From Streptomyces spiralis (lineage in GTDB: Bacteria; Actinomycetota; Actinomycetes; Streptomycetales; Streptomycetaceae): 64,000 bases of DNA. Positions 1-7,537 of this stretch are shown here, piece by piece. The stretch is taken from positions 52,425 through 116,424 of the forward strand of contig NZ_BNBC01000031.1 in NCBI RefSeq assembly GCF_014654675.1, written 5' to 3'. The first letter of the stretch is position 1. Every line of letters begins with the position of its first letter. The notes under the pieces were generated by a model. That model made no database searches. It was not told where the DNA came from and saw nothing but the letters and a program-made list of their open reading frames with translations. The translations under genes and the position numbers were made by a program.

Positions 1-613
1 AGTCGGTGCCGGCGGTCAGACCGCTGTCCGTGTACGAGGTCGTCGTCACGGTGGCGACCGTCTTGCCGTCACGCAGGACGTCGTAGTTCTTGATGCCCTT
101 GTCATCGGTGGCCGCGCCCCAGCTGAGCTTCACCGAGGTGTCGGTGATGCCGGAGGCGGTCGGCGCGCCCGGCGCGGAGGGCGGGTTGTCGCCCGGCACG
201 GTCGGGCCGCCGTCGCAGCTGCCGCCGTTGACCAGGCAGTTGCTGGGGGAGCCGGATCCGGTGCCGTTGAAACCGAAGGAGACCGAGGCACCCGGGGCGA
301 TGTTGCCGTTCCAGGTGTTCTTGGCGGTCCAGTGGTTGGCGGAGTTGGTCACTGAGGCGTCCCAGGCGGAGGTCACCTTGGTGTCGGAGGGGAAGTCCCA
401 CTCCAGGGTCCAGGAGCTGATCGCGGTGGTACCGGTGTTCTTGATGGTCCACTGACCGCCGAAGCCGGAGCCCCAGTCCTGGGTCTTGGTGTAGGTGGCG
501 GTGGCCGAGGTGGCCTCGGCCGCGGCGTGGGCGGAGTCGGCGAGTCCGACCAGTCCGGCCAGGGGAAGCAACAGGGTCGCGAACCCTGCCGCGGCTCTGT
601 GTCCGAAGCGCAT
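1..613 (-). CDS. chiC: Secreted chitinase, N-terminal part (CBM2 plus fibronectin III), runs off the window
   Basis: The reverse strand reads open from an ATG at 613 to the window edge (204 codons), with GGGAGG upstream. Residues 1-30 form a Sec signal peptide: basic start, Leu-rich core and an AHA cleavage site. A Trp-rich family 2 carbohydrate-binding module covers about 36-130, followed by a short linker with a Cys pair and a fibronectin type III domain from about 146. The catalytic domain lies outside the window. CBM2-FnIII in front of GH18 is the layout of Streptomyces chitinase C, and the promoter carries the paired 12-bp repeat of chitinase genes, so the family assignment rests on domains plus operator. 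Another secreted polysaccharidase is possible. Confidence 0.75.
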   Translation of the reverse strand, partial: MRFGHRAAAGFATLLLPLAGLVGLADSAHAAAEATSATATYTKTQDWGSGFGGQWTIKNTGTTAISSWTLEWDFPSDTKVTSAWDASVTNSANHWTAKNTWNGNIAPGASVSFGFNGTGSGSPSNCLVNGGSCDGGPTVPGDNPPSAPGAPTASGITDTSVKLSWGAATDDKGIKNYDVLRDGKTVATVTTTSYTDSGLTAGTD

Positions 614-681
614 GCTGCGCCTCCCTTGTCGGGGGGTTATTGTCAGGGGCATGACTGAGCCATCACGCCCGCAGTGCTGCG

Positions 682-723
682 AGCGTAGAAAGGTCTGGAC
701 CATAGGTCAATAGGTCTGGACCA
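682..723 (-). promoter_or_regulatory. Chitinase promoter with paired 12-bp direct repeats
   Basis: Two identical copies of AGGTCTGGACCA lie at 691-702 and 712-723, 21 bp apart, so both sit on the same face of the helix. On the reverse strand a -35 TTGACC (705-710) and a -10 TACGCT (682-687) are separated by exactly 17 bp, and the repeats flank and overlap the -35 and spacer. Paired 12-bp repeats of this sequence are the known control element of Streptomyces chitinase promoters. Each copy also resembles the DasR/N-acetylglucosamine repressor site. Which protein binds here is inference. Confidence 0.8.
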
Positions 724-973
724 CTGAGCAGGGAGTGGCCCCTGGATCCCAACTCCTGTGCCAGCACCGCGGCTTGAACCCGGCTGCACAGCTCCAGCTT
801 GCCCAGCAGGCGGCTGGCGTGCGTCTTTTCACCGTCGCCTCCGCCATGTCCAGCCGGACGGCGATCTCCGCGTTGGACAGACCCTCACCGAGGCAGGAGA
901 GCACCTCGCGTTCCCGGCGGGTGCGGCTGTCCAGCGCCGGTGGGACGGCCCTAGGTGGTGTCTCGTCGGTCAT
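707..973 (-). pseudogene. Remnant of a LuxR/NarL-type response regulator
   Basis: The reverse-strand reading starting at 973 gives a clear LuxR-type helix-turn-helix (LTRREREVL-like start, then GLSNAEIAVRLDMAEATVK). The frame then breaks at a run of A at about 827-831. The missing end (SRLLGKLELCSRVQAAVLAQELG) reads on in another frame, so a small indel has occurred there. No receiver domain is found upstream in any reverse frame. The remnant ends inside the chitinase operator. Chitinase C of other streptomycetes is accompanied by a two-component system, so this may be what is left of that regulator; this is inference. Confidence 0.6.
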
Positions 974-1130
974 GCCGGGCTCGCGGCGCCTGGTGCCGCA
1001 CCTCGCGGCGTTGTCGTCGGTCGCCGATGCTCCGCATCGACTCCCTCCTCCGCCTTGCGATGTTCCCCCACTGCCTGAACGGCGTGGGAGGTGCCCTCAC
1101 CACCAGCCACCGCTCCCTGATCCGGCCTGA

Positions 1131-1406
1131 TCGACGAGACACCCCCTGGGCTCCGGAACCGACGTTCGGCGGCGACGGCCTGGGTGCGGCGCGCTGCGCA
1201 TCCTCCACGCGCTCAGCCGTCTCTGCGACGATCCGTACCGCGAGGATGTCGACGTCAAGAAGCTGTCGGGGCACAAGGACCTGTACCGGCTTCGCGTCGG
1301 CGTGTACCGCATCGCTTACATGATCGACGATGGCAAGCTCGTCATCCTGGTGGTCGAAGTGGGGCATCGCCGGGAGATCTACCGTCGGCTCCGATGCACG
1401 GCCTGA
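1131..1406 (+). pseudogene. N-terminally truncated RelE/ParE-type toxin remnant
   Basis: A frame open from 1131 encodes from about 1194 a typical RelE C-terminal half: ALxILHALSRLCDDPY, then a KKLSGHKDLYRLRVG strand and RIAYMIDDGKLVILVVEVG, ending in HRREIYRRL before a TGA at 1404-1406. Arg/His-rich strands of this type form the mRNA interferase fold. No ATG or GTG precedes this part in frame, the normal first 20-25 residues are missing, and no antitoxin gene is visible on either side. It therefore looks dead. It lies next to the broken LuxR regulator, which suggests a short zone of gene decay. Confidence 0.6.
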
Positions 1407-1500
1407 TCGCGCTGACCCACTGCTCTTCTCCAAGAAAGCCCCCGCCGGGGCCGCGCGCTCCGAGGACGGTCGTACGCTGACCGGGCGATGAGGAGGGCGG

Positions 1501-2196
1501 ATGTCGGATGCCGGGCGGGCCGGGGACGTGCTGGTCGTCGACGACGACGCGGCGATACGTCGCTCACTGGAGCGCGGACTGCGGCTGAGCGGGTTCGCGG
1601 TGCGCAGCGCGGGCGGCGGGGCGGAGGCGCTGGAGGCCATCGGGCAGGCGCCGCCGGACGTGCTGGTCCTGGATGTGTCGATGCCCGGGATGAGCGGCAT
1701 AGAGGTGTGCACCCGGCTGCGCGCGGCCGGCCAGGACGTGCCCGTGCTGATGCTCTCCGCGCTGGACGAGACCGCCGACCGCATCGCCGGGCTCCAGGCG
1801 GGCGGTGACGACTACCTGGTCAAGCCGTTCGCGCTGCAGGAACTGGTGCTGCGGCTGCGCGCGCTGCTGCGCCGCCGGCCGCCCACCGGCCGTGAGGTGC
1901 TGTGCGTGGCGGGCCTGGTGATCGACCCGGCGGCGCGCACCGCCGAGCGCGACGGGCGGGCCCTGGAGCTGACCCGGCGTGAGTTCGAGCTGCTGGAGGT
2001 GCTCGCCCGCAACGCCGGGCTGGTCCTCACCCGCGACCAGCTCCTGGAGCGGGTGTGGGGCTACGACTTCGACGTGCGCACCGACACGGTCGACACCTTC
2101 GTCAGCTACCTGCGGCGCAAGCTGGAGGCGGACGGGCGGCCCCGGCTGGTCCACACCGTGCGCGGGGTCGGCTTCGTCCTGCGGGACGCGCCGTGA
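1501..2196 (+). CDS. OmpR/PhoB-family response regulator
   Basis: This 231-residue protein has a receiver domain (about 10-122) with the acidic pocket VVDDD at 12-16, the phospho-acceptor D58 in VLDVSMPG, and the conserved Lys in LVKPF. A winged-helix DNA-binding domain follows (about 130-228), ending in YLRRKLE and VRGVGFVLR. A GAGGAGGGCGG ribosome site fixes the ATG at 1501. The stop codon overlaps the GTG of the next gene by four bases, so it is translationally coupled to its kinase. It should control genes in answer to an envelope signal; targets cannot be told from the sequence, though the two small exported proteins downstream are obvious candidates. Confidence 0.93.
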   Translation: MSDAGRAGDVLVVDDDAAIRRSLERGLRLSGFAVRSAGGGAEALEAIGQAPPDVLVLDVSMPGMSGIEVCTRLRAAGQDVPVLMLSALDETADRIAGLQAGGDDYLVKPFALQELVLRLRALLRRRPPTGREVLCVAGLVIDPAARTAERDGRALELTRREFELLEVLARNAGLVLTRDQLLERVWGYDFDVRTDTVDTFVSYLRRKLEADGRPRLVHTVRGVGFVLRDAP

Positions 2197-3698
2197 GGCT
2201 CTCCACCCGTATCGGGCTCGCCGTCGGCTGCACCGTCCCGCTGCTGGTGGCGGCCTCCGGCTGGCTGCTGCTGCACCTGGTCGCCCGCGACCTGCACCGC
2301 GTGGAGGACGACCACCTGCGCCGCCGGGCCGCCGCCATCGCCCCGGACGCCCGCGCCCTGCTGCGCGCCACCCGCAACGGCCGTCCGAAGGCCGCCGACA
2401 CCAGGGAACGGCAGCTGTTCAGCTCCGCCCTCGACGTCGGCGTACGCGTCCTCGCCCCGGACGCCACCTTCAGCGGCGGACCCCAGCCCGACCCCTCGGT
2501 GAGCCTGCCCGGCCAGACCTCCGGGCCGGTCACGGTCCGCGCCGGCGGGCGGAGCTGGCGCGCCCTGTCACGTCCGCTGAAGGGCTCCTCCGTTTCCGGC
2601 ACCCTGTGGGTGTTCTCGCCGGACACCGCCGACCGGGCCCAACTGGGGGCCGTACGCCGCCGTGTCGTTCTGACGGCGCTGCTCGCCGCGCCGCTGTCCG
2701 GGCTGCTCGCCTGGGGTCTGGCCGGCAGCGCGAGCGCGCCCCTGCGCCGCCTCACCCGCCGTACGGCCGGACTCGACCCGCGCACCTCAGCCGCCCGGCT
2801 CGACCACCGGCCGACCGGTGTCACGGAGGTCGACGAGCTCGCGGCCACCGTGCGCACCGTCCTCGCCCGCTACGACGAGCAGGCCGCGCGCACCGCCGAG
2901 GCCCTGGACACGGCCCGTTCCTTCTCCGCCGCCGCCGCCCACGAACTGCGCACCCCGCTGATGAGCATGGGCACCAACCTCGACATCCTCGCCGGCCACC
3001 CCGACCTGCCCGAACCGGACCGCACCGAGGTCCTCACCGACCTCGGGCGCGAGCACGCCCGGCTGCTCGGCCTGCTGGTGATGCTGCGCGAGCTGGGACG
3101 CGGGGACCTGGTGGAGGCGGAGGCGCTGGGCACGGTGGACGTCTCCGAGGCCGCCGACGCCGCCGTGGCCGAGGCACGGCGCCGCGCCCCGGACGCCCTG
3201 ATCACCCTGGACGCACCGCCCGGCCTTGCCGTGCACGGCTGGGAGCCGGGGCTGCGGCTGCTGCTGGACAACCTGCTGGGCAACGCCCTGGCCCACGGCC
3301 GGGACGCGCACGGCCGGCTCCGGGTGGCGGTCGGGGTGCGCGGCACCGACCACCAGGTGGTGATCACGGTGGACGACCAGGGGCCCGGCGTACCGCCCGA
3401 GGCCCGGGAACGGATCTTCGAGCGGTTCCAGCGGGGACCGGACAGCGCCGGCTCCGGCCTCGGGCTCACCCTCGTCGCCCAGCAGACGGCGCTGCACCGG
3501 GGGAGCGTCACCGTCACGGACGCGCCCGGCGGCACGGGGGCGCGCTTCGAGGTCCGGCTGCCGTCGGGCACGGACTCGGGCGGCGGCTCGGGCGGCGGCG
3601 AGCTGCCCGGTCGGCGGGACTGGCTGATCGGTACGGCGGGAGCAGCCGGCACAGCCGGGACGAAGCGGTCACAGAGTTTCCCCAAAGACCGTCCCTAG
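2193..3698 (+). CDS. Membrane sensor histidine kinase, partner of the preceding regulator
   Basis: The GTG start at 2193 overlaps the regulator stop. The 501-residue protein has one membrane helix at about 8-30, an extracytoplasmic sensor of about 120 residues without a recognised fold, a second helix near 157-178 (ALLAAPLSGLLAWGLAG), a HAMP linker, the phospho-acceptor H250 in AAHELRTPLM, an N box (DNLLGNALAHG) and G boxes (DDQGPGVP, GSGLGL). All catalytic signatures are intact. The C-terminus ends in a Gly/Ser/Ala-rich tail. The signal is unknown. Confidence 0.93.
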   Translation: MRLSTRIGLAVGCTVPLLVAASGWLLLHLVARDLHRVEDDHLRRRAAAIAPDARALLRATRNGRPKAADTRERQLFSSALDVGVRVLAPDATFSGGPQPDPSVSLPGQTSGPVTVRAGGRSWRALSRPLKGSSVSGTLWVFSPDTADRAQLGAVRRRVVLTALLAAPLSGLLAWGLAGSASAPLRRLTRRTAGLDPRTSAARLDHRPTGVTEVDELAATVRTVLARYDEQAARTAEALDTARSFSAAAAHELRTPLMSMGTNLDILAGHPDLPEPDRTEVLTDLGREHARLLGLLVMLRELGRGDLVEAEALGTVDVSEAADAAVAEARRRAPDALITLDAPPGLAVHGWEPGLRLLLDNLLGNALAHGRDAHGRLRVAVGVRGTDHQVVITVDDQGPGVPPEARERIFERFQRGPDSAGSGLGLTLVAQQTALHRGSVTVTDAPGGTGARFEVRLPSGTDSGGGSGGGELPGRRDWLIGTAGAAGTAGTKRSQSFPKDRP

Positions 3699-3778
3699 CC
3701 TGCGTCGCACCGGACGGACGACGGACGACGTCCCGTCCGGACACGCACGAAAACGCATGCGAACGGACGGAGAGGCAG

Positions 3779-4192
3779 ATGGACGCACGACGACGGACGC
3801 GCACGCTGCTCACGGGACTCGCCGTGACGGCGGTCCTCGCGGGCACCACGAGTGCGGCGGCGGCCGAGAGCGCCCCCGCGCCCGGGCCCACCGGTGACGG
3901 CGCGCACGCCCTGTGCAAGCGGGTGCCGAAGCTCGACCGGCGGATCGACCGGTCCCTGAAGCGGCTGGACGCGGGAGCCGGCACCCGAGGCTCGGTCGCC
4001 CGGCTGCAGAAGCGCGTCGACAACGCCAAGAAGGCGGGCCACACCGAGATCGCCACCTTCCTCCAGGACCGGCTGAACCAGCGCACGTCGCTGCGCACCG
4101 ACCTGGAGCAGCGCAAGAAGGACCTGGCCGCGGTGAAGACCTGGTGCCAGGCCAACGACAACGGCAAGAGCACGAACAAGAAGGGGAGCTGA
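3779..4192 (+). CDS. Small secreted helical protein of unknown function
   Basis: A 137-residue protein starts at an ATG preceded by GGAGAGG. It has a Sec signal peptide (twin Arg-rich start, hydrophobic core, cleavage near the AAAAES stretch, residue 30). The mature part is charged and mostly helical, with heptad-like patterns between residues 50 and 120 and one Cys near each end (ALCKR, TWCQA) that could form a disulfide outside the cell. It lies 80 bp downstream of the two-component system in the same direction and overlaps the next gene by one base, so the three or four genes may form one unit. I do not recognise the family. Confidence 0.75.
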   Translation: MDARRRTRTLLTGLAVTAVLAGTTSAAAAESAPAPGPTGDGAHALCKRVPKLDRRIDRSLKRLDAGAGTRGSVARLQKRVDNAKKAGHTEIATFLQDRLNQRTSLRTDLEQRKKDLAAVKTWCQANDNGKSTNKKGS

Positions 4193-4434
4193 TGCGCGCC
4201 CGGCGGACTGCCGTCGCGGCGGCGGCCCTGCTGGTGGGGCTCACCGCAGGGTGCGCCGGCCACGCGGGTACGGCCCCGAAGGGGGCGCCGTCCGCCACGC
4301 CCTCGGCGTCTTCGTCCGGATCCGCCCCGGCCGGAGCACCCTCCGGCTACGCGGACATGGAGAAGAAGGTGGACGCCGCCGAGTCCGCGGCTGCCGCCGC
4401 CGACCGGGACGCGGCGAGCGACGACGACCGCTGA
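4192..4434 (+). CDS. Small putative lipoprotein
   Basis: This 80-residue ORF starts at an ATG that shares its A with the stop codon of the preceding gene (TGATG), behind AAGGGGAG. A lipoprotein signal peptide ends in the sequence LTAGC with C21 as the likely lipidated residue. A Ser/Ala/Pro/Gly-rich linker follows and then a short acidic helix (MEKKVDAAES). It is likely co-translated with the secreted protein upstream; the pair may be an exported partner set for the two-component system. No family is recognised. Confidence 0.65.
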   Translation: MRARRTAVAAAALLVGLTAGCAGHAGTAPKGAPSATPSASSSGSAPAGAPSGYADMEKKVDAAESAAAAADRDAASDDDR

Positions 4435-4489
4435 GGCGGGGCGGCCGGGCGGACGGCGCTGCTTCGAAGCGCACCCATATGGGGTGTCT

Positions 4490-5062
4490 CTAGCGCTCCC
4501 CGCCCGGCACCCACAGCACGTCGCCGGTCTCCTTGTTCGCCGTCCGGGCCAGGATGAACAGCAGGTCGGACAGGCGGTTGAGGTAGGTGGCGGTCAGCGG
4601 GTTCATCACCTCGCCGTGCACCTCCAGCGCCGCCCACGTCGAGCGCTCGGCCCGCCGTACGACCGTGCACGCCTGGTGCAGCAGCGCCGCGCCGGGCGTA
4701 CCCCCGGGGAGGATGAAGGAGCGCAGCTTCTCCAGCTCGGCGTTGAACCGGTCGCAGTCCGCCTCGAGCCGGTCGACGTAGAACTGCTCGACCCTGAGCG
4801 GCGGGAACTCGGGGTTCTCCACCACCGGCGTGGCCAGGTCCGCCCCCACGTCGAACAGATCGTTCTGCACGCGGACCAGGACCTTCACGATCTCCTCGTC
4901 GAGCCCGCCCAGCGCGATCGCCGTGCCGATCACCGCGTTCGCCTCGTTGGCGTCGGCGTACGCGGCGATGCGCAGATCGGTCTTGGCGACCCGGCTCATG
5001 TCGCCGAGGGCGGTGGTGCCCTGGTCGCCGGTCCTGGTGTAGATGCGCGTCAGATTGACCAT
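4490..5062 (-). CDS. Cob(I)alamin adenosyltransferase, PduO type
   Basis: This enzyme transfers the adenosyl group of ATP to Co(I) of corrinoids, giving adenosylcobalamin. The 190-residue protein has the family hallmarks: an N-terminal ATP loop (TRTGDQGTT), then AADANEANA-like and ERSTWAALE, and near the end NPLTATYLNRLSDLLFILAR, which contributes the corrinoid and ATP site. It is a monocistronic gene convergent with the lipoprotein gene. Adenosylcobalamin is the cofactor of isobutyryl-CoA mutase, whose large subunit, and the mutase chaperone MeaB, are encoded farther right in the window. The start is the ATG at 5062. Confidence 0.93.
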   Translation of the reverse strand: MVNLTRIYTRTGDQGTTALGDMSRVAKTDLRIAAYADANEANAVIGTAIALGGLDEEIVKVLVRVQNDLFDVGADLATPVVENPEFPPLRVEQFYVDRLEADCDRFNAELEKLRSFILPGGTPGAALLHQACTVVRRAERSTWAALEVHGEVMNPLTATYLNRLSDLLFILARTANKETGDVLWVPGGER

Positions 5063-5075
5063 GTGACCAGCCTAG

Positions 5076-5825
5076 TTACGCGCCGGCCGTACGGAACACA
5101 CGTGTGCCCACTGTCACGGACAGTGCCGCGAGCCCGACGGCCACCAGCACGCCGTACAGCATGTGTGCGCTCGTGTAGGAGCCGACGTAGGCGTCCCGCA
5201 CCGCGTCCACCAGATAGCGGAACGGGGTGAGGTGGGAGAGCACGTCCAGCCAGGCCGGCCCGAGGGTCATCGGCAGCATCAGGCCCGACAGGAGCATGGA
5301 CGGCATGGTCAGCGCGTTGATCACCGGCCCGAACTCCTGCGGGGTGCGCACGTTCATCGCCAGCGCGTACGACAGTGAGGCGAGCGAGATCGTCAGCAGT
5401 GCGACGAACGCGAAGCCGATGAGAACACCCGGCAGCGGGGCCCGTAGCCCCATGGCCACGGCCGCGAGCACCAGCAGCACCGCCTGGAAGACGAAGACCG
5501 TGGCGTCCCGGAGCACGCGACCCAGCAGCAGCGCGAGCCGGCTCACGGGGGTGACCCGCATGCGCTCCACCACGCCCTGGCCCTTCTCGACGATGACGGT
5601 GAAGCCGGCGAAGGACGCACCGAACAGGCCGAGTTGGAGCAGCAGTCCGGGGACGAGCACCTGCCACGAGCTGCCCTGCCGGCCCAGGGGCAGACGGGTG
5701 AGCAGCGGGCCGAAGAAGAGCAGGTACAGCAGCGGCATCAGTACCCCGAAGAGCAGCGCGAAGCGGGAGCGCAGGGACTGGCGCAGATAGCGGCCGTAGA
5801 TGAGGGCCGTGTCGTGGAGAAGCAT
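5076..5825 (-). CDS. ABC-2 type exporter permease (DrrB-like)
   Basis: The 249-residue membrane protein has about six hydrophobic helices and the ABC-2 signature region (VIVEKGQGVVERMRVTPVSR followed by helices, then MPSMLLSGLMLPM). It lies 32 bp downstream of its ATPase on the same strand, as in DrrA/DrrB daunorubicin-type exporters, and the pair is divergent from a TetR gene, so drug or metabolite export under TetR control is likely. The open frame runs on upstream into the ATPase gene, but the first plausible start outside that gene is the ATG at 5825. Confidence 0.88.
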   Translation of the reverse strand: MLLHDTALIYGRYLRQSLRSRFALLFGVLMPLLYLLFFGPLLTRLPLGRQGSSWQVLVPGLLLQLGLFGASFAGFTVIVEKGQGVVERMRVTPVSRLALLLGRVLRDATVFVFQAVLLVLAAVAMGLRAPLPGVLIGFAFVALLTISLASLSYALAMNVRTPQEFGPVINALTMPSMLLSGLMLPMTLGPAWLDVLSHLTPFRYLVDAVRDAYVGSYTSAHMLYGVLVAVGLAALSVTVGTRVFRTAGA

Positions 5826-5857
5826 CCGGTTTCCAGGTTTCCAGTCGTCCTTGAGTC

Positions 5858-6643
5858 CTATACGGCCACGGGCGTGGCGTGGGCGGTGGCGGGGCCACGG
5901 CCGGTGATCGCGAGGAAGGTGTCCTGGAGCGAGGCGTCGATCGAGCCTCCGTACTCCAGCTTCAGCGCGCTCGGCGTGCCCTCCGCCGCCACCACGCCCC
6001 GGTCGACGACGACCAGCCGGTCGGAGAGCGCGTCGGCCTCGTCGAGGTAGTGGGTGGTGAGGAAGACGGTCGTGCCGTGCTCGTCGCGCAGCCGGCGGAC
6101 GAGGTTCCACAGGTCGGCCCGGCTGCCGGGGTCCAGGCCCGTCGTCGGCTCGTCGAGGAACAGCACGCGCGGGCGGTGGGTGAGCGCCATCGCGACGTCC
6201 AGGCGGCGGCGCTGGCCGCCGGAGAGCGTGGCGGTCCTGCGGTCGAGCAGCTCCACCAGGTCCAGCTCCCGCGCCAACTCCTCGGCGCGATCGACTGCCT
6301 GCGACTTCGTCAGCCGGTACATCCGCCCCTGGGTGACCAGTTCCTCCCGCACGGTGATCTGCCCGTCGATCCCGCCGGACTGTGCGACGTACCCGCAGGC
6401 CCGCCGCACCCCGACCGGGTCCGTGGCCAGGTCGCGGCCCGCGACGGTGGCCGTGCCGCCGGTCGGGGCCAGCAGGGTGGTGAGCATCCGCAGGGTGGTC
6501 GTCTTGCCTGCGCCGTTGGGGCCGAGGAGGCCGAGGATCTCGCCCTCGCGGACGGTGAGGTCGATGCCGCGCACGGCCTGGACCGGGCCGCGCTTGGTCT
6601 GGAAGGTGCGGGCCAGTCCGGCCGCGGTGATGACTGCTGCCAT
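5858..6643 (-). CDS. ABC exporter ATPase (DrrA-like)
   Basis: This 261-residue nucleotide-binding protein has an intact Walker A (GPNGAGKTT), Q loop (YVAQSGG), signature (LSGGQRRRLDVAMAL), Walker B (LFLDEPTTGLDP) and switch His (TTHYLDEAD). The Ser in the permease-contact region and the C-terminal DrrA extension are short. ATG at 6643 has no good Shine-Dalgarno sequence; the message may be leaderless or weakly translated. It powers the permease downstream. Expression is probably repressed by the TetR protein encoded divergently 90 bp away. Confidence 0.92.
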   Translation of the reverse strand: MAAVITAAGLARTFQTKRGPVQAVRGIDLTVREGEILGLLGPNGAGKTTTLRMLTTLLAPTGGTATVAGRDLATDPVGVRRACGYVAQSGGIDGQITVREELVTQGRMYRLTKSQAVDRAEELARELDLVELLDRRTATLSGGQRRRLDVAMALTHRPRVLFLDEPTTGLDPGSRADLWNLVRRLRDEHGTTVFLTTHYLDEADALSDRLVVVDRGVVAAEGTPSALKLEYGGSIDASLQDTFLAITGRGPATAHATPVAV

Positions 6644-6667
6644 GCGGCCAGAAAAACAGAGTCGCTG

Positions 6668-6693
6668 AAATTTTGCAACGTCACCAAATTTTG
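6668..6693. promoter_or_regulatory. Likely TetR operator between tetR and the ABC exporter
   Basis: The 90-bp divergent region holds an AT-rich island with two copies of AAATTTTG (6668-6675 and 6686-6693), 18 bp apart. Because AAATTTTG is itself close to palindromic, the unit also reads as an imperfect 25-bp dyad. It stands out strongly from the GC-rich surroundings. Binding by the adjacent TetR protein is inference from position. Confidence 0.5.
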
Positions 6694-6721
6694 ATTGACC
6701 CCAGCGAATCGCGTGCCGCCC

Positions 6722-6736
6722 TACGATGACGTCATG
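6722..6736 (+). promoter_or_regulatory. -10 element with leaderless start of the tetR gene
   Basis: TACGAT at 6722-6727 lies six bases before the ATG at 6734, with no Shine-Dalgarno sequence, as expected if transcription begins at the A of the start codon. The start codon is also within a perfect ATGACGTCAT palindrome (6726-6735). A -35-like TTGACC (6695-6700) is 21 bp upstream, which is longer than usual. Confidence 0.45.
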
Positions 6737-7375
6737 GCAGAGGGGCTCAGGGAGCGGAAGAAACGCGAGACCAGGCAGCGCATCTCGGACATCGCCACCG
6801 GGCTGTTCGTGGAGCGCGGTTTCGCGGCGGTGACGATGGCGGACGTGGCAGAGGCCGCCGACGTCTCCGTCAACACCGTCTACAACTACTTCCCGGCCAA
6901 GGAGGACCTCTTCTTCGACCGCTCCGCCGGCGTCGTCGACCGGCTGGCCCGCTGGGTGCGCGGCCGGGACGCGGGGGAGTCGGCCGCCCGGGCCGTACTG
7001 CGCGAACTGCGCGAGGAGGTCGAGGCCGTCTCGCCCCGGGTCGGCCTGATGGAGGGCTACGACCGCTTCATGCGCGTCATCCACGAGGCGCCGCCGCTGC
7101 GCTCCCGGCTGTGGAGCCTGCAGCAGGAGATCCACGACAACCTGGAGTCCGCCCTGCGCGAGGAGACGGGCGCGGCCGCGGCCGACCCGCTGCCCGGCCT
7201 GATGGCCGGGCAGATCTGCTGGATCCACCAGACGGTGTTCGTCGCCATCGGACGCCAGATGCTCGCGGGCCGCAAACCGGCCGAAGTGTCCCGAGAGGTA
7301 CTGGTGCTCCTCGACGACATCGAGGACCTGTTGAGCGAAAAGGTGCTCAACTACGCCGTCCGAGGCGATCGGTGA
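6734..7375 (+). CDS. TetR-family repressor
   Basis: The 213-residue protein starts with a basic TetR helix-turn-helix (RKKRETRQRISDIATGLF, then MADVAEAADVSVNTVYNYFPAKEDLF, about 10-60). A divergent helical ligand domain follows. It is transcribed away from a DrrAB-like exporter over a 90-bp region with an AT-rich repeat, the usual layout of a local repressor sensing the exported compound. A leaderless start at 6734 is suggested by a -10 box six bases upstream. The ligand is unknown. Confidence 0.9.
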   Translation: MAEGLRERKKRETRQRISDIATGLFVERGFAAVTMADVAEAADVSVNTVYNYFPAKEDLFFDRSAGVVDRLARWVRGRDAGESAARAVLRELREEVEAVSPRVGLMEGYDRFMRVIHEAPPLRSRLWSLQQEIHDNLESALREETGAAAADPLPGLMAGQICWIHQTVFVAIGRQMLAGRKPAEVSREVLVLLDDIEDLLSEKVLNYAVRGDR

Positions 7376-7537
7376 CCCCTGCCGGTGTGATGTCCGTCAT
7401 CTGAGACGTGACGCGCATTACTTACTGGTCACACAGCCCCGAACGGGCGCTAGTGTCCGCCCCAGGAGCCATACGTAAACAGCGTGTAAGCGCTCGCGCG
7501 GCCGTCGTCCGCGCAGTCGTCCGAAGGGGAGTCGTAA

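Noticed and set aside
1979..4192. A 737-codon frame overlapping the two-component genes
   Set aside because: Its first 600 codons are Arg/Pro/Ala-rich shadow sequence; only the part from 3779 encodes a credible protein, and that is annotated.
4472..4486. CACCCATATGGGGTG as a terminator or operator before the cobalamin adenosyltransferase stop
   Set aside because: The arms are only five to six bases and contain an NdeI-like centre; too weak for a call.
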